Origin: DAOMFM01 sp035429825
GTDB lineage: Bacteria > Acidobacteriota > Blastocatellia > UBA7656 > JADIYM01
Length of the DNA stretch: 47,574 nucleotides
Direction of reading: 5' to 3'
NCBI GenBank assembly: GCA_044224215.1
Contig: JBGAKX010000019.1
Location: 1 to 47,574, forward strand
Under the pieces are notes generated by a model. That model did no database searches. It was not told where the DNA came from and saw only the letters and a program-made list of their open reading frames with translations. Shown in pieces: positions 16,609 through 24,585 of the stretch. Every line of letters begins with the position of its first letter. The stretch's first letter is position 1. The position numbers and the translations under genes are program-made.

Positions 16609-17880
16609 GTGATTCCAGCTCCGAACAAGGAAGGTGAGCGCAGGCCGCGTCCCGAGCCAGATGCCGACGCCGCGGTGGCTGCCGCGCTCGACGCCCCCGC
16701 CGTTCGCCGTGCGTTTGCGGCGATCGACGTGGACGGCGAGCGCATCACGCGCGAGCTGATCGAGATCTGCGAGATCGAGGCCCCGCCGTTCAGCGAGGGC
16801 GAGCGCGCCGCATGGTTCGCCGCCGCGATGCAGGCCGCAGGCCTCACGGATGTCCGTCGCGACGGAGCCGGCAACGCCGTCGGTGTCCATACGGGACGCC
16901 GCCGGGACTCGTACGTCGTGCTTTCGGCGCACCTCGACACGATCTTCCCCGCGGGGACGGACTGTCGCGTTCGCTTCGAGGACGGCAGGCTCGCCGCGCC
17001 GGGCATCGCCGACGACAGCGTGGGGCTTGCCGCGATGCTCGCGGTCGCACGCGCGATCACGGCGAGCGGACTCGGCACGAACTCGTCGATCCTCTTCCTT
17101 GCGACGGTCGGCGAGGAGGGCGAAGGCGACCTTCGCGGTGTTCGCCATTTCTTCTCGGATCCCGAGATGGCGGCGGCCGTTCGTGCATTTCTGTCGCTCG
17201 ACGGCCCGGGCGTCGAACGGATCACACACCGGGCCCTCGGCTCACGACGATTCGCCGTGACGTTCACGGGTCCCGGCGGCCACTCGTGGGGCGATTTTGG
17301 CATCGTGAATCCGATCCACGCGCTCGGTCGCGCCGTGGCAGCGCTCGCGGCCTACCCGACACCGCTCGAACCGCGCACGACGTTCAACGTCGGACACGTG
17401 TCCGGCGGCGCGTCCGTGAACACGATTGCCGAGAGCGCCGCCATGCGCATCGATCTGCGGTCGACGTCCGACGACGAGCTCGACCGTATCGAGGAGTTTT
17501 TCCGGGCGTGCGTAACCGATTCCGTCTCCGAGGAGAACCGCGTCGCGGCTCCTTCCGGGACCCGGCTCGACGTGACCATCGAGCAGATCGGCAGCCGCCC
17601 CTCGGGCGAGACGGCGGTCGAATCACCTCTCGTGCAGACCGTTCTTGCGGCGTCGCGCGCGTTCGGCATCCGCACGACGTTGGACTGCTCGTCGACGGAC
17701 TCGAACGTGCCGATCAGCCTCGGCATTCCGGCGTTGACGCTCGGATGCGGCGGTACATCGGCCAACATCCACAGCCTTGCCGAGTGGTACGACCCGGCGA
17801 ACCGCGAGGTCGGCCTCAAGCGGACGGTTCTGGTGCTTGCCGCGCTTGCGGGCGTGGTCGACGGGAGCCCTGTGGCGTGA
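16609..17880 (+). CDS. M20 family metallopeptidase (peptidase T-like)
   Basis: A 423-residue zinc peptidase. Metal ligands and catalytic residues of the M20 clan are visible: SAHLDTIFP (His and catalytic Asp), GIADDSVGLAAML (bridging Asp), TVGEEGEGD (catalytic Glu pair) and GTSANIHSLAEWYD (last His). The lid/dimerisation domain starts around FTGPGGHSWGDFG. Substrate could be a di- or tripeptide or an aminoacyl conjugate. The start is uncertain: I chose GTG at 16609, two bases after the preceding stop; the first 20 residues are charged and poorly conserved. Its stop TGA shares a base with the ATG of the following glycosyltransferase (TGATG). Confidence 0.85.
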   Translation: MIPAPNKEGERRPRPEPDADAAVAAALDAPAVRRAFAAIDVDGERITRELIEICEIEAPPFSEGERAAWFAAAMQAAGLTDVRRDGAGNAVGVHTGRRRDSYVVLSAHLDTIFPAGTDCRVRFEDGRLAAPGIADDSVGLAAMLAVARAITASGLGTNSSILFLATVGEEGEGDLRGVRHFFSDPEMAAAVRAFLSLDGPGVERITHRALGSRRFAVTFTGPGGHSWGDFGIVNPIHALGRAVAALAAYPTPLEPRTTFNVGHVSGGASVNTIAESAAMRIDLRSTSDDELDRIEEFFRACVTDSVSEENRVAAPSGTRLDVTIEQIGSRPSGETAVESPLVQTVLAASRAFGIRTTLDCSSTDSNVPISLGIPALTLGCGGTSANIHSLAEWYDPANREVGLKRTVLVLAALAGVVDGSPVA

Positions 17881-18875
17881 TGCCCAGCAATCTGCTGGTC
17901 ATCCACTTTGGTCAACTCGGCGACGTCGTCCTCGGAATTCCGGCGCTCGACGCGCTTCGCTCGAGCTTTCCCGACGCGCGCATCACGTCGCTGACGGGAA
18001 AACCCGCGGACCAGATCGTCCGACTCGCCGGACTCAGCGACGAGGTCGTCGCGGTCGACCGCGTGGCGATGCGCGACGGCGGCCGCATTGCCGCGCTCCG
18101 CGCGATCCTGGATCTGGTGCGCGACGTCCGGCGACGGCGCTTCGACACGGTTGTCGATTTCCACGCGTTCTACGAAACCGGGTTGCTCGCGCTCGCGTCC
18201 GGGGCGCGCGTGCGCGTAGGCCCGCGCCGCGAGAACAGGACGTTCCCGTTCGCCTACACGTCGCACGCGCCGTACGATCTCGCGGTTCACTCGATCGACC
18301 GGTACCTCGCGGTCGCCGAGGCTGCCGGCGCGACACCGCGCATCCGCTCGCCGCGCATCATGCCCGACCGCGCCGCTCTCGACGACGTCGGCCGAAGGAT
18401 TGCCGATGCGGGTCTCGACGCGACGCGCATCGTCGGGCTCAATCCGGGTGCCGGGTGGGAGATCAGACGATGGCCTGCGGAGCGATTCGTCGATCTCGGC
18501 CGCGCGCTGCGCGACGAAGGAGCGAATGTCGTCGTCTTTGCCGGACCCGAGGAGCCGGGCCTTGGCGCCGACATCGCGTCGCGAATCGGCGCGGGTGCGA
18601 TGAGCGCGGAAGGTCTGTCGCTCGATCAACTGGCGGCGTTCATGAGCCGGGCCGGGCTCGTGGTGAGCAACGATACCGGGCCTTCGCACATCGCATCCGC
18701 GACCGGCACGCCAACGCTGGTTCTCATGCCGGGCAATGCGGGCCCATCTCCCTTCTCCGTTCGAGGAGAACACGATCGCCTGATCCACGGAGAGAACATC
18801 CAGGCCATAACACTCGACGAAACACTTTCGGTCGCGCGCGACATGCTCGCAGCCGGCCGCACCCCGGGCGCATAA
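17880..18875 (+). CDS. Glycosyltransferase family 9 (LPS heptosyltransferase-like)
   Basis: A 331-residue GT-B fold enzyme of family 9. Typical motifs are the N-terminal NLLVIHFGQLGDVVLGIPAL (the GDVVL loop with the catalytic Asp), GLNPGAGWEIRRWPAERF in the middle, and VVSNDTGPSHIASATGTPT for the nucleotide-sugar site. Family members add ADP-heptose to lipopolysaccharide core on the cytoplasmic side of the inner membrane, so it is consistent with an outer-membrane-bearing cell. The exact acceptor is unknown. The ATG overlaps the stop of the M20 peptidase, and the gene is 51 bases upstream of the membrane module. Confidence 0.88.
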   Translation: MPSNLLVIHFGQLGDVVLGIPALDALRSSFPDARITSLTGKPADQIVRLAGLSDEVVAVDRVAMRDGGRIAALRAILDLVRDVRRRRFDTVVDFHAFYETGLLALASGARVRVGPRRENRTFPFAYTSHAPYDLAVHSIDRYLAVAEAAGATPRIRSPRIMPDRAALDDVGRRIADAGLDATRIVGLNPGAGWEIRRWPAERFVDLGRALRDEGANVVVFAGPEEPGLGADIASRIGAGAMSAEGLSLDQLAAFMSRAGLVVSNDTGPSHIASATGTPTLVLMPGNAGPSPFSVRGEHDRLIHGENIQAITLDETLSVARDMLAAGRTPGA

Positions 18876-18926
18876 TTCAAGGCGGCCGCCCTGGCCGCGC
18901 TCAGTCCGGGTCCAAGGAGAATCCCC

Positions 18927-19502
18927 ATGAAGAAGTTGTCCCTCAGCGTGACGCTTGCGCTCGTCGCGATCTGTCTCGGCGTTGCCGCCACGACGTATGC
19001 GGACATCGCACAGCCGCCGGCGCCGAAACAGGAGCCGCCCATCCCGCGCGCCAAGGAGAACACTGTCAAACTGGTCATCGAGACCGGGTACTCGGGGCAG
19101 GAGGCGCAGCTGTGGCTCCCATCCGGCTGGTATGCGGGGCAGTCGCCGGGCGTCGGATCGATTGCACCGCAGTCGGGCGGGTTGTCGCAGCTCAACACGA
19201 TCGTGACAGGCACCGCGCTCTCGCTTGCGATCGTGTTCGGGGGGTTCTGGCTCGTCCGGTCCCGCCGCGAGCTGGGCACGCGGAACACCGCGACTGCCGC
19301 GGTCATCCTCGTCGTCCTCGCCAGCACGGCGTCGTTCGCGCTTGCCAACGCCGCGCCTCCCCGAAACTACAAGCCGGCGGACCCTGGAACGCTGCGGCTT
19401 GCGTCTCCGACCGGCGAGCAGCTGACCGGAACGGTTCGGTACTACTACGGAACGAATGACGGCGAGGCGAGACTCGTCCTCCCGGCAAAGAAGGCTGAGT
19501 AA
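18927..19502 (+). CDS. Secreted/membrane protein of unknown function (module gene 1)
   Basis: A 191-residue protein, not recognised. It has a signal peptide (1-26, KKLSLSVTLALVAICLGVAATTYA), a Pro-rich spacer, a short soluble part containing QLWLPSGWYAGQSPG, two hydrophobic segments (about 95-110 and 124-140) and a C-terminal part that ends in GTVRYYYGTNDGEARLVLP. The ATG is preceded by AAGGAGAATCCCC, a strong ribosome binding site. It is followed 15 bases later by a multi-pass membrane protein and then a third membrane gene, so the three look like one functional module. Confidence 0.7.
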   Translation: MKKLSLSVTLALVAICLGVAATTYADIAQPPAPKQEPPIPRAKENTVKLVIETGYSGQEAQLWLPSGWYAGQSPGVGSIAPQSGGLSQLNTIVTGTALSLAIVFGGFWLVRSRRELGTRNTATAAVILVVLASTASFALANAAPPRNYKPADPGTLRLASPTGEQLTGTVRYYYGTNDGEARLVLPAKKAE

Positions 19503-19517
19503 CCGCGAGGCCCTCGA

Positions 19518-20534
19518 GTGGAAAACGTCAACGCACGAACCGCACCGTGGACGCGAGCGGCACCGGCGACGCCGGTGTTGTTCGCGGCCGGACTTGCGGT
19601 CTTCGTCGGCGCGGCGGCCGTCGTGTCCGGCCTTGCGCCGGTGCAGATGTCGGTCGCCGTGGTGTTTCTGTTCGCGGGTCCGCACAACTGGATCGAATTC
19701 AGGTACCTGATGTCCCGGATGCCGGCGCGATGGGGCCGTTCGCGCGCGTTCTTTTCGCTCGCGTTGACGGGAGCGGCGGGACTTACTGCCGGGTACGCGT
19801 GCCTGCCACGCATCGTGAGCGGGCTCGGATACGGCGAACCCGACTGGGCGTCGGCGATCGCCGCATGGGATACGCTTGCCGTTGCATGGATCGTGGTTCT
19901 TGTTCAGGTTCACGGTAGGCAGGTCGGGCGCGATGTCGGGTGGGCGCTGCCTGCCGGCCTTCTGCTTGTCGCGGCCGCGTGGTGGGCGCCGTTCGGCTGG
20001 GCCCTCGGGCTCGTGTATCTGCATCCGCTCGTGGCGTTGTGGTTCGTCGACCGCGAACTGCGAAGGCGACCCGAATGGCGGGCCGCGTACCGCGTCGCGC
20101 TGGCGTGCCTCCCGTTCGTCGTAGGGCTGCTGTGGCTCGCGCTGGCAAGGACTCCGTCGGTGACCGGCGACGACGGAGTGACGCTGCGGATCGCGCAGCA
20201 CGCCGGCGCCGGTCTGCTGCCGGGAATCTCGAGCCGGCTGCTGATCGCGACGCATACATTCCTCGAAACGGTGCACTACGGAGCATGGGTGTTGCTCATG
20301 CCGCTCGCCGGCTTCCGCGTGCCGTTCTGGAAGGCCTCGTCGGTTCCGCTCGCCCGCCGCTCTGGGCGGTGGAGCGCCGCCGTCCAGCTCGCGCTCGTCG
20401 CGGGCGCGGCTCTGATGGTTGCGCTCTGGATCTGCTTTGCGGCCGACTACGCAACGACGCGCGACGTCTACTTCACCGTCGCGATACTGCACGTGCTCGC
20501 CGAGGCGCCGTTCGTGGTCCGGGCGATGCGATGA
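19518..20534 (+). CDS. Multi-pass, histidine-containing membrane protein (module gene 2)
   Basis: A 338-residue protein with about eight hydrophobic segments. Histidines cluster in or next to membrane segments: His56 (FAGPHNWIEFRYLM), His132, His169 (LVYLHPLVALWF), His228, His246 and His253 (ATHTFLETVHYGAW) and His325. Such a pattern can ligate metal or haem, and is loosely reminiscent of integral-membrane carotenoid dioxygenases of the Brp/Blh type, but I cannot claim homology. The start is GTG, 15 bases after gene 1. Its stop overlaps the ATG of gene 3 (ATGA). Confidence 0.7.
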   Translation: MENVNARTAPWTRAAPATPVLFAAGLAVFVGAAAVVSGLAPVQMSVAVVFLFAGPHNWIEFRYLMSRMPARWGRSRAFFSLALTGAAGLTAGYACLPRIVSGLGYGEPDWASAIAAWDTLAVAWIVVLVQVHGRQVGRDVGWALPAGLLLVAAAWWAPFGWALGLVYLHPLVALWFVDRELRRRPEWRAAYRVALACLPFVVGLLWLALARTPSVTGDDGVTLRIAQHAGAGLLPGISSRLLIATHTFLETVHYGAWVLLMPLAGFRVPFWKASSVPLARRSGRWSAAVQLALVAGAALMVALWICFAADYATTRDVYFTVAILHVLAEAPFVVRAMR

Positions 20535-20878
20535 GCACATCCGCGCTGTGGAGCTTTCTCCCGCTCGGCTACGTGTTCACGGTGCTCGTTGAAACGCCTG
20601 TGCTGCTGGTGGGTCTGTCGCGCACGCATCCGTTCGCGCGCAAGCTGTTCGCGGGTCTGTGGCTGACGGCGTGCACGTACCCGATCGTGGTGCTCGTGAT
20701 GCCGGTGCTGATACCTGACCGCACCGTGTATCTCGTCGTCGCCGAGACGTTTGCGCCGGTCGCCGAGTGCGTGCTGTTCCGGCTGGCCTTCCGCGATGCC
20801 TCGTGGCGCGACTATGCGGCGATCGTCATCGCGAACCTCGCGTCATTCGGTGTTGGCCTGCTCGTGTTCGGAAGATAG
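20531..20878 (+). CDS. Small membrane protein (module gene 3)
   Basis: A 115-residue protein with three to four hydrophobic segments (PLGYVFTVLVETPVLLVGL, LWLTACTYPIVVLVMPVLI, AAIVIANLASFGVGLLVFG) and a conserved-looking stretch DRTVYLVVAETFAPVAECVL. Its ATG overlaps the stop of module gene 2 by the sequence ATGA, so it is translationally coupled to it. A longer in-frame start upstream would lie inside gene 2 and is rejected. Function is unknown. Confidence 0.7.
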   Translation: MSTSALWSFLPLGYVFTVLVETPVLLVGLSRTHPFARKLFAGLWLTACTYPIVVLVMPVLIPDRTVYLVVAETFAPVAECVLFRLAFRDASWRDYAAIVIANLASFGVGLLVFGR

Positions 20879-20880
20879 AG

Positions 20881-20928
20881 AAAGGCCGCAGATTTGCGCG
20901 AACCTGCGCAAATCTGCGGCCTCTTTGC
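20881..20928. terminator. Bidirectional hairpin terminator
   Basis: GCCGCAGATTTGCGC (20885-20899) pairs perfectly with GCGCAAATCTGCGGC (20906-20920) around a 6-base loop. T-rich sequence (CTCTTT) follows on the plus strand and CTTTCTC on the minus strand. It lies between two convergent genes and can end both transcripts. The stem shares the CCGCAGAT word with the hairpin at 13984-14021. Confidence 0.8.
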
Positions 20929-20945
20929 TCCAAGCGAAACCGGCG

Positions 20946-23006
20946 CTACCAGATGGTGCAGGCGTCAGCCCGGACCATCTTGTCGCCCGACTTGCATCCG
21001 AACGCCTTCTGGAACTCGGCCATATTCGAGACCGTGCCCATCAGCCGGTACCGCGGCAGTGGATGCTCGTTGGTGTTGGTCTGCAGCAGCTCGAACTGGG
21101 GCGTCGCCGTGGCCGCCCACACCTGCGCATAGCCGAGGAAGAACCGCTGCTCGTTCGTGAACCCGTCGATGTCCGCCGGCTTCGGCTTGCCCTCGAGCGA
21201 CTTCTGGTAGGCGGCCCACGCGATCTTCAAACCGCCGAGATCCGCGATCGACTCGCCGTTGACCAGCTTGCCGTTCAGGTGCGTCGTGCCGTCGGGCAGC
21301 GTATAGCTCGTGAACAGGTCCTCGACGCACTTTGCACGCGCCTTGAACTTCGCGAGATCAGCCTCGGTCCACCAGTTCTTCAGGTTGCCCTCGGCGTCGA
21401 ACTGCGATCCCTGGTCGTCGAATCCGTGCGTCATCTCGTGCCCGATGACAGCGCCGATCGCACCGTAGTTGATGGCGTCATCGGCCTCGGGGTTGAAGAA
21501 CGGGGGCTGCAGAATGCCGGCAGGGAACGTGATGTCGTTGTTGAACGGGTTGTACTGGGCATTCACCGTTTGCGGCGTCATTTGCCAGTCGCCGCGGTCC
21601 ACCGGCTTGTTGACCTTGTTGATGTCGCGCTTGAACGCAAAGTTCCGCGCACGAATCGCGTTCGTCACGTATGGACCGCGATCCACGTCGAGCGTCGAGT
21701 AGTCGATCCACTTGTCCGGATACCCGATCTTGTCGGTGAACGCATCAAGCTTGGCGAGCGCCTGCTTGCGCGTATCGTCGCTCATCCACTCGAGCGTCTT
21801 GATGTCGTCGCGCAGCGCAAGCTCGAGATTCTTGACGAGCTCCTTCATCCGGCGCTTGGACTCGGGCGGAAAGTACTCCTTCACATAGACCTGTCCGACC
21901 GCCTCGCCAAGCGCGCCGTTCGTGGCGCGCACGCCGCGCTTCCAAAGTGGCGACTGCTCCTTGGTGCCCGCCAGGACCGTGCCGTTGAATTTGAAGTTCT
22001 CGAGCTCGATTTCCGAGCTGAGGGCGTCCGCCAGATTGTCGACGATGCGCCAGCGCAGATAGACCTTCCAGTCGTCGAGCGGAACCGACGTCAGCATCGC
22101 GTTGAATTCGGTGAAGAATTTCGGATGCGCAACGTTCATCGTGGTGATGCCCGGCTGGCCAACCTCGGACAGGTAGCTGTCCCAGTCAAAGTTGGGCGTC
22201 AATGCCTTTCGCTGCGCTGCGTCCATGATGTTGTAGGACTTGCTCGGGTCGCGCAGCTCCACGTTGGTCAGCGAAGCACCGGCAAAACGGGTTTCGATGG
22301 CCATCACCGTCTTTGCACTGGCCTGAGCCCTTGCGGCGTCATCGCCCATCAGCTCGAACATCTTTGCGACATGCGCAACGTACTGCTCGCGGATCTGTTT
22401 TGACCGGTCGTCGTCCTTGAAGTAGTAGTCACGGTCGGGAAGACCAAGGCCGCCCTGTCCGACGATCGCGATCGCCATCTTGCTGTTCTTGAAATCCGGC
22501 AACGACCCGATGCCGAACGCGGCGTCGATGTTGTAAGTCTGCAGGTAAGCTATCGTCGACTGAAGGTCGGCGCTGTTCTTGATCGCGCCGATGCGGTCGA
22601 ACCACGGCGCGAGCGGCTTCAGTCCGGCAGTATCGCGTGTCTTGGTGTCGAGAAACGTGTAGTAGTAGTCACCGATCTTCTGCTCGCTGCTCCCCTTGGC
22701 GGCGTTCGTGTTCTTGGCCGCGGACTCGAGGATCGTATGAACGGCATCGAGGTTCCGGTCGCGCAGCGCCGAGAAGGTTCCCCACGACGGGTATTCGGCC
22801 GGGATAGGATTCTTGGAGATCCAGCCGCCGTTGGCGTACGTGTTGAAATCATCGCACGGCTTGCAGGTCGGATCGAGATTCGCCCGATCAAAACCAGAAA
22901 CGGCAGTAGGCTTTGGCTGACTCTCGACGGCGCCGCCGCCCGCGGCAAGACAGATGGTCGGCGAAAGAGACATCGCCGCAAGTAGCGACAGGGCCAGGAT
23001 TCGCAT
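20946..23006 (-). CDS. Secreted M13 family (neprilysin-like) metallopeptidase
   Basis: A 686-residue zinc endopeptidase with a signal peptide (1-22, MRILALSLLAAMSLSPTICLA). The M13 signatures are in place: VNAQYNPFNNDITFPAGILQ, the zinc motif HEMTH in VIGHEMTHGFDDQG (near residue 520), and NGESIADLGGLKIAW with the third ligand. It ends in CTIW, the CxxW terminus of the family. Such enzymes degrade short peptides outside the cytoplasm. I chose the ATG at 23004-23006, preceded by GAGGTG; an ATG six codons upstream is also possible. It diverges from two M16 peptidase genes, so the region is a peptide-degradation locus. Confidence 0.93.
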   Translation of the reverse strand: MRILALSLLAAMSLSPTICLAAGGGAVESQPKPTAVSGFDRANLDPTCKPCDDFNTYANGGWISKNPIPAEYPSWGTFSALRDRNLDAVHTILESAAKNTNAAKGSSEQKIGDYYYTFLDTKTRDTAGLKPLAPWFDRIGAIKNSADLQSTIAYLQTYNIDAAFGIGSLPDFKNSKMAIAIVGQGGLGLPDRDYYFKDDDRSKQIREQYVAHVAKMFELMGDDAARAQASAKTVMAIETRFAGASLTNVELRDPSKSYNIMDAAQRKALTPNFDWDSYLSEVGQPGITTMNVAHPKFFTEFNAMLTSVPLDDWKVYLRWRIVDNLADALSSEIELENFKFNGTVLAGTKEQSPLWKRGVRATNGALGEAVGQVYVKEYFPPESKRRMKELVKNLELALRDDIKTLEWMSDDTRKQALAKLDAFTDKIGYPDKWIDYSTLDVDRGPYVTNAIRARNFAFKRDINKVNKPVDRGDWQMTPQTVNAQYNPFNNDITFPAGILQPPFFNPEADDAINYGAIGAVIGHEMTHGFDDQGSQFDAEGNLKNWWTEADLAKFKARAKCVEDLFTSYTLPDGTTHLNGKLVNGESIADLGGLKIAWAAYQKSLEGKPKPADIDGFTNEQRFFLGYAQVWAATATPQFELLQTNTNEHPLPRYRLMGTVSNMAEFQKAFGCKSGDKMVRADACTIW

Positions 23007-23079
23007 ACGTGTTACACCTCGCATTATTGAATTGAAGGTATACTGTACGGTTCGCGACCGAGAATGTTGCACGACGCAT

Positions 23080-23096
23080 TGTAAACAGTGTAAACA
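23080..23096. promoter_or_regulatory. Possible operator: two direct TGTAAACA repeats
   Basis: TGTAAACA occurs twice with a 9-base period (23080-23087 and 23089-23096) in the 208-base divergent spacer between the M13 and M16 genes. AT-rich direct repeats of this kind in a GC-rich spacer could bind a regulator of both operons, or provide a -35-like TTTACA for the minus strand. Nothing else is clear in 23007-23214. Confidence 0.3.
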
Positions 23097-23214
23097 AGGC
23101 GCTTCGCGAGCAGGTCGAATGCGAAACTCTCGGCCGCGCGAGGCGTAGAACCTCTGTCGACCGTAGAGGTGTTCCTCGTCCAATCAGCAATCCCCGAATG
23201 GAGCGCAACGACAC

Positions 23215-24585
23215 ATGATCCGTAACGTACTCTGTTTCCTGACGGCCGTATCGATCGGTATCGCCGCGCTTGCGACGGGCGCATCTGCCCAGGTCCGCCT
23301 GCAGCGCGTGGACTTCCGCGACAGGACGCTGGCCAACGGGCTTCGCGTGCTGAGCGTGGAGGATCACTCGAGCCCGACGGTCGCAATCCAGGTCTGGTAT
23401 CACGTCGGGTCCAAGGACGATCCCGACGGCCGCAGCGGCTTTGCGCACCTCTTTGAACACATCATGTTCAAGAGCACCAAGCATATGAAGGACGAGATGC
23501 TGGACCGGCTGACCGAGGACGTGGGCGGGTTCAACAACGCGTTCACGGCGGACGACATGACCGTCTATTTCGAAGTGGTCCCATCGAATTACCTCGAGAC
23601 ACTCGTGTGGGCCGAGGCCGACCGCCTGGCGTCTCTCAGCGTCAACGAGAAGAACTTCCTCTCGGAGCGAGACGTCGTGAAGGAGGAGTTTCGGCAGTCG
23701 TATCTTGCGCGTCCGTACGGGAGGCTCTTCCTCGAGATCGAGAAGAAGAGTTTCACCAAGCACCCCTACAAGCGGCCCGGCATCGGGAACATCGATGAGT
23801 TGAACGCGGCGACGATCGACAACGTAATTGCGTTTCACAACACGTACTACCGTCCTGACAATGCCACGCTCGTCGTCGTCGGCGACTTTGATCCGAGACA
23901 ACTCGACGCCTGGGTCGACCGGTACTTTGCCGGAATCCCCAAGCCTGCCGGCGCGATTCCGCGGGTCACGATCAAGGAGCCTGCGCGCACGGCCGAGGCG
24001 CGCTACGACGTGTTCGCGCCAAACGTGCCGCTCCCCGCAGTTGCCATCTCCTATCAGGCGCCCAACGAGCTGAGCGACGATGCATTCGCGCTCAAGGTCG
24101 CGGAAGCGATCCTGTCCAACGGCGAATCGTCGCGTCTCTACCAGTCGCTTGTCTACGAGAAGCAGCTTGCGAGCGAGGCCACCGCTTCGACGGATCTTCG
24201 CGAGGATGCCGGTCTGTTCAACTTCCTCGTCATTCTCGCAAGCGAGAAGAAACCCGCGGACGGCGAGGCAGCCGTCTACGACGAGATCAAGAAGCTGCAG
24301 GACGCCGCGGTCGGCGCGGCCGAGCTCGAGAAGGCCAAGAACCAGCTCGTGACCGAGAAGCTGCTCGAGTTCGAGACGAGCAACGGCAAGGCGGAGGCGC
24401 TTGGCCAGGCTGCGGTGATCCTCGGCGATGCAAACCGGATCAACACGGACATCGTGAAGCTGCAGGCGGTATCGGCGGCAGATGTCCAGCGCGTGATGAA
24501 GAAGTACTTTGACAAGACGAATCGCGTGGTCATCACCTACCAGGCCGAGCCCGAGAAGCCGGCAACGGGAGGTGACGCCAAATGA
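23215..24585 (+). CDS. M16 family zinc peptidase, catalytic subunit
   Basis: A 456-residue secreted protease with a signal peptide (about 1-25, ending GASAQ). The inverted zinc motif is complete: His78, Glu81 and His82 in HLFEH, with a further glutamate near 157-158 in ERDVVKEE. The length corresponds to the short M16B form made of two homologous domains. The next gene encodes a partner without the zinc motif; such pairs form clam-shell heterodimers in other bacteria (known of the family). Peptides released by the neighbouring M13 enzyme could be substrates; this is inference. Its stop overlaps the next ATG (ATGA). Confidence 0.92.
   Translation: MIRNVLCFLTAVSIGIAALATGASAQVRLQRVDFRDRTLANGLRVLSVEDHSSPTVAIQVWYHVGSKDDPDGRSGFAHLFEHIMFKSTKHMKDEMLDRLTEDVGGFNNAFTADDMTVYFEVVPSNYLETLVWAEADRLASLSVNEKNFLSERDVVKEEFRQSYLARPYGRLFLEIEKKSFTKHPYKRPGIGNIDELNAATIDNVIAFHNTYYRPDNATLVVVGDFDPRQLDAWVDRYFAGIPKPAGAIPRVTIKEPARTAEARYDVFAPNVPLPAVAISYQAPNELSDDAFALKVAEAILSNGESSRLYQSLVYEKQLASEATASTDLREDAGLFNFLVILASEKKPADGEAAVYDEIKKLQDAAVGAAELEKAKNQLVTEKLLEFETSNGKAEALGQAAVILGDANRINTDIVKLQAVSAADVQRVMKKYFDKTNRVVITYQAEPEKPATGGDAK

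Noticed and set aside
17352..20540. A 1062-codon open frame on the minus strand
   Set aside because: It lies antisense to five well-supported plus-strand genes and its translation is Arg/Asp/Glu-rich low complexity, a usual shadow of high-GC third-position bias.
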